Origin: Rutidosis leptorrhynchoides
Lineage: Eukaryota > Streptophyta > Magnoliopsida > Asterales > Asteraceae
Length of the DNA: 64,000 nt
Direction of reading: 5' to 3'
NCBI RefSeq assembly: GCF_046630445.1
Contig: NC_092337.1
Span: 369,821,501 to 369,885,500, forward strand
A program made the position numbers and the translations under genes. Numbering within the stretch: the first letter of the stretch is position 1; every line of letters starts with the position of its first letter. Under the pieces are notes generated by a model. The model saw only the letters and a program-made list of their open reading frames with translations, had not been told where the DNA came from and made no database searches. Below, one piece after another: positions 60,554 to 64,000 of this stretch.

Positions 60554-61225
60554 CCGAATATTTTAGAAGACCTACCAGAGGATATGATTGAGGAAATCTT
60601 GTCTAGAGTCGGTCAGAATTCATCAGCACATTTAGTTATGGCGAAATTAACTTGTCAAACATTTGAAAGACTTTCCAGAAATGCCTTAGTTTATAAAAGG
60701 CTTTCCTTTGATAGGTGGGGTATATCACATTGGGGAGACCGTAAGTTACGCCGTGTTTTCTTTAAAGCGTTAAATGCGGGGAACCCAAATGCAATTTTAC
60801 GCAACGGGTTAAGAACCTATTTTGACTCAACATATCCCAACATAGGATTTCGTGAATTAGAAAGAGCTTCTAACATGCAACATAAAGAAGCATGTTATGC
60901 TTACGGGTTAGTGATGTTCGCTTCTTACCAAAGTGAGAAAAAGAACATTGGATTGCAACTTTTAAATAAAACCTTCCCACAAGTGACGGATTCAGTATTT
61001 GGGGTGAGAAACAAGGTTTTTAGATTATTACGGGGCTGTTGGACATTACGAAACCCTCGTCCTTTTGACAACATTGCAACATGCTGTCTAGCCAATGGTC
61101 ATAACGGTTATTTTCCACAAGACCAAGGATGGGAAGTCGTCTTAGTAAAATTAGAATGCATGACTTGTTTCTGGACTTATGAATTACGTGTCTTTATTTC
61201 CTTTGCTGAACAACTTGCGTATTAA
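60554..61225 (+). CDS. F-box protein ORF carried by chromovirus D
   Basis: The frame is open from just after TAA 60551-60553. The first in-frame ATG is 60584 (213 codons), but it falls inside the F-box motif, whose start LEDLPEDMIEEILSRVG lies partly upstream. The F-box continues VMAKLTCQTFERLSRN. Downstream blocks (KALNAGNPNAILRNGL and LERASNMQHKEACYAYGLVMF) resemble the Sel1/HCP-like repeats of F-box proteins of the Arabidopsis At2g35280/At1g67340 kind, recalled from memory. The C-terminus has Cys pairs (CCLANGH, CMTC). F-box proteins join SKP1 and select substrates for SCF ubiquitin ligases. It sits in sense orientation between the PBS and gag, so it is a passenger or accessory gene of the element. 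The upstream stop makes the true start uncertain in this copy. Confidence 0.72.
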   Translation, partial: PNILEDLPEDMIEEILSRVGQNSSAHLVMAKLTCQTFERLSRNALVYKRLSFDRWGISHWGDRKLRRVFFKALNAGNPNAILRNGLRTYFDSTYPNIGFRELERASNMQHKEACYAYGLVMFASYQSEKKNIGLQLLNKTFPQVTDSVFGVRNKVFRLLRGCWTLRNPRPFDNIATCCLANGHNGYFPQDQGWEVVLVKLECMTCFWTYELRVFISFAEQLAY

Positions 61226-61551
61226 CTAGATTTATCTTCAAAACTGTCCTGTATCATAGTGTACTATATTTCATGTTATATGTAATATAGTGAAGTTGTA
61301 AGTTTGAAGAATATTTGTATGTGATATATTATTATAATCAGTTTTTCATATGAAATTGTAGTAGTTGAATTGTATATTAGCTACTAAGTATGAACTTAAC
61401 GGGTAGGTAGTACCCGAATTTAAACTTATAAAACGCTAATATGAAGAAAAAGCTTTTATAAATGAGTTCATATTATGCTACGAGATACTATTGACTACTC
61501 TTAATATTCTGTATGATTAAATTGTTTCATTTGACTATTTTGAAGGAAATG
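61226..61551 (+). other. Spacer between the F-box ORF and gag
   Basis: AT-rich and non-coding. It includes TTAACGGGTAGGTAGTACCC (61397-61416), which resembles the pre-LTR word AACGGGTAGGTACTGTAGT of element E. Confidence 0.55.
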
Positions 61552-62769
61552 GCACCGAATACTCGACACACCTTGAATATAAGCGAAGAGGAATTTCATT
61601 CCTTTCTTGCTTCAAACATAGCCGTAGTACAGGCTGCGCTACATACCAACAATAACTCTGAATCTAGCAATACAGCTAATGGCGCAAGAAATCGTGTAGG
61701 ATACTCCTACAAGGAATTCACTGCCTACAAACCTTCAGAATTTGATGGGACCGAAGGACCAATCGGATTGAAACGATGGACCGAGAAAGTTGAATCGGTG
61801 TTTGCCATAAGTAAGTGTACTGAAGGAGACAAAGTGAAGTACGCTACGCATACCTTCACAGGTATTGCGTTAACATGGTGGAATACCTATCTAGAGCAAG
61901 TGGGATAAGATGCTGCTTACGCGCTACCGTGGTCAGCATTCAAGCACTTGATGAACGAGAAGTACCATCCCAGAACCGAGGTCAATAAGCTCAAGTCAGA
62001 ACTTAGAGGGTTACGAACACATGGATTCGATATTACTTCGTACGAAAGACGATTCACAGAATTGTGCCTATTGTGTCCGAGAGCATTCGAAGATGAGGAA
62101 GAGAAGATCGACGCGTTTGTGAAAGGGTTACCGGAGAGAATCCAAGAAGATATAAGTTCACACGAGCCTGCCTCCATACAAAAGGCATGTAGAATGGCTC
62201 ACAAACTAGTGAACCAGATTGAGGGAAGAATTAAAGAACAGGCGGCCGAAGAGGCCAACGTGAAGTTAGTCAAAAGAAAGTGGGAGGAAAACGGTGATAA
62301 GAGTCACTAAAACAACAACAACTATCCCAACAATTACAACATCAATCGCAACTACAACAAACGGCACAACAACAACAACAACAACTACAACAATCATCCC
62401 AACAACAATAACAACCGCAACAACAACAACAATCAGAAGCAGCTATGCCAAAGGTGTGAAAAGTATCACTCGAGGTTCTGCACCAAATTTTGCAACAAGT
62501 GTAAAAGAAATGGTCATAGCGCGGCAAAGTGTGAGGTCTACGGACCAGGGGTTAACAGAACGAAAGGAATAAATGGTGTCGGAACGAGTAATGGCGGAGC
62601 AAGTAGTGTCGGAGCAAGTTATGTCAATGTAGTTTGTTATAAATGTGGAAAACCGGGCTACATTATTAGAAATTGCTCGAACCAGGAGAACACGAATGGA
62701 CAAGGCCGCAGAAGAGTTTTCAATATTAATGAGGCAGAGGTACAGGAAGACCCAGAGCTTGTTACGGGT
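61552..62769 (+). pseudogene. Chromovirus D gag with two nonsense codons
   Basis: The ATG at 61552 opens MAPNTRHTLNISEEEFHSF. The gag core shows KEFTAYKPSEFDGTEGP, WTEKVESVFAISKC and FTGIALTWWN, as in chromovirus Gag. TAA codons at 61906-61908 and 62308-62310 interrupt an otherwise single frame that continues into protease. An Asn-rich linker (62311-62430) precedes two zinc knuckles. The first, CNKCKRNGHSAAKC, is intact. The second, CYKCGKPGYIIRNC, has Tyr in place of the metal-binding His. Both stops are explained by C-to-T changes in CAA. The protein would be the particle shell, but this copy is dead. Confidence 0.87.
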
Positions 62770-64000
62770 ATGTTTCTTATTGACAATAAATCTGCTTGCA
62801 TTTTATTTGATTCGGGTGCGGATAGAAGCTATATGAGTAGAGATTTTTGTGCTAAATTAAGTTGTCCATTGATGCCGTTGGATAGTAAATTTTTACTCGA
62901 ATTAGCAAACGGTAAATTAATTTCAGCAGATTATATATGCCGTAATCGAAAAATTAAACTGGGTAGCGAAATATTTAAGATTGATTTGATACCAGTAGAG
63001 TTAGGGAGTTTTGATGTAATAGTTGGCATGGACTGGCTGAAGGAGATGAAAGCAGAGATCGTATGTTACAAAAATGCAATTCGCATTGTACGAGAAGAAG
63101 AAGAACCCTTAATGGTGTACGGAGAAAAGGGCAACACGAAGCTACATCTTATTAGTAATTTGAAGGCACAAAAACTAATAAGAAAAGGTTGCTATTCTGT
63201 TCTAGCACACGTCAAGAATGTACAAACTGAAGAAAAGAGCATCAATGATGTTCCCATCGCAAAAGAATTTCCCGATGTATTTCCGAAAGAATTACCGGGA
63301 CTACCTCCACATCGATCTGTTGAATTTTAAATAGATCTTGTACCAGGAGCTGCACCAATAGCTCGTGCTCCTTATAGACTCGCACCCAGCGAGATGAAAG
63401 AACTGCAAAGCCAACTGCAAGAACTATTAGAACGTGGTTTCATTCGACCAAGCACATCACCATGGGGAGCTCCTATTTTTTTTGTCAAGAAGAAGGATGG
63501 TACATGAAGGTTGTGTATTGACTACAGAGAGTTGAATAAACTTACCATCAAAAACCGTTATCTACTGCCGAGAATTGATGACTTATTTGATCAACTACAA
63601 GGCTCGTCGGTTTATTCAAAAATCGATTTACGTTCTGGATATCATCAAATGCGAGTAAAGGAGGATGATATTCCAAAAACTGCTTTTAGGATGCGTTATG
63701 GTCATTACGAGTTTATGGTTATGCCGTTTGGATTGACTAACGCACAAGCTGTGTTCATGAACCTTATGAACCAAGTATGTGGGCCATATCTTGACAAGTT
63801 TGTCATTGTTTTCATCGATGACATACTTATTTACTCAAAGAATGATCAAGAGCACGAAGAACATTTGAGAAAAGTGCTAGAAGTATTGAGGAAATAAAAA
63901 TTGTACGCTAAGTTTTCAAAGTGTGCATTTTGGTTGGAAGAAGTTCAATTCCTCGGTCACATAGTGAACAAAGAAGGTATCCAGGTGGACCCGGCAAAGA
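62770..64000 (+). pseudogene. Chromovirus D pol, protease and RT part, with nonsense codons, cut by window edge
   Basis: The frame continues from gag. Protease has ILFDSGADRSYMS. A linker with VGMDWLKEMKAEI and FPKELPGLPP leads to [46 protein letters not shown], the FIDD catalytic box ([13 protein letters not shown]) and [13 protein letters not shown] near the edge. Stops are at 63328-63330 (TAA), 63505-63507 (TGA in place of a Trp codon) and 63895-63897 (TAA). RNase H, integrase and the chromodomain would lie beyond 64000. The motifs fit a Tekay-like chromovirus. Confidence 0.88.

Larger units (their letters stand above)
39226..64000 (+). mobile_element. Tekay-like chromovirus D with extra ORFs, 5' part, split by Athila B
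   Basis: The element runs from its LTR start TGTAGTGACCCGAAC (39226) past the window's right edge. The 5' LTR is in two parts (39226-39848 and 56738-59550) because Athila B is inserted in it. After the LTR come a tRNA-iMet-type PBS, an acidic-protein ORF, an F-box ORF, then gag, protease and RT in one frame. The LTR start and the chromodomain fragment of the related copy E at 8510-8722 identify the family as a chromovirus. Several stop codons show that this copy is inactive. Confidence 0.85.

Noticed and set aside
62294..62572. Thr-rich 92-codon ORF and Cys-rich antisense ORF
   Set aside because: Frame-shifted and antisense readings of the AAC repeat that codes the Asn-rich linker of the chromovirus gag.

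Overview
The window is nuclear DNA of a flowering plant. It is AT-rich, has introns with plant-type splice sites, and is packed with nested LTR retrotransposons of the Athila, Tekay-like chromovirus and Ty1/copia types. The repeat families look like those of Asteraceae genomes, but that placement is inference. No prokaryotic gene, CRISPR array or complete nuclear tRNA or rRNA gene was seen.

Only two ordinary host genes are present, in a gene island at about 10.4-15.9 kb. The first is a six-exon, 324-residue reductase of the tetraketide alpha-pyrone reductase 2 (TKPR2) type, on the plus strand, with two hAT-type MITEs in its introns. The second is an intronless AP2/ERF factor of the cytokinin-response-factor (group VI/VI-L) type, on the minus strand and convergent with it. 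From memory, the closest Arabidopsis relatives of these two genes are also adjacent, so this may be old microsynteny.

Left of the island (1-9.5 kb) a decayed minus-strand Athila element (A) runs off the window edge. It is inserted in the 3' LTR of a minus-strand chromovirus (E). E's chromodomain fragment abuts a piece of organellar DNA carrying group II intron domain V, followed by a copia 5' LTR.

Right of the island lie a young non-autonomous copia element with a decayed pol (copia 1, 16165-22720, TSD ATTTA), a GC-rich foldback MULE-type MITE with a 9-bp TSD (22735-23227), and a structurally intact copia element with LTRs that look identical (copia 2, 23835-29664). A zone of element fragments, microsatellites and unassigned DNA follows (29.7-39.2 kb).

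From 39226 to the right edge is one plus-strand Tekay-like chromovirus (D). Its 5' LTR is split by a complete 16.9-kb Athila element (B, 39849-56732, TSD GTTAA). The undisrupted copy of that target site can be read in element E. B has an intact 1260-codon pol, a broken gag, an extra zinc-knuckle ORF and a spliced Athila ORF-1/env-like gene with one nonsense codon.

The most unusual content is between the primer-binding site and gag of D: two extra sense ORFs, one for a very acidic protein and one for an F-box protein. This looks like capture of a host ubiquitin-ligase adaptor gene by a chromovirus. A second cross-cutting signal is a pair of short GC-rich palindromes that recurs at equivalent places in several elements, with a different core sequence in each subfamily.
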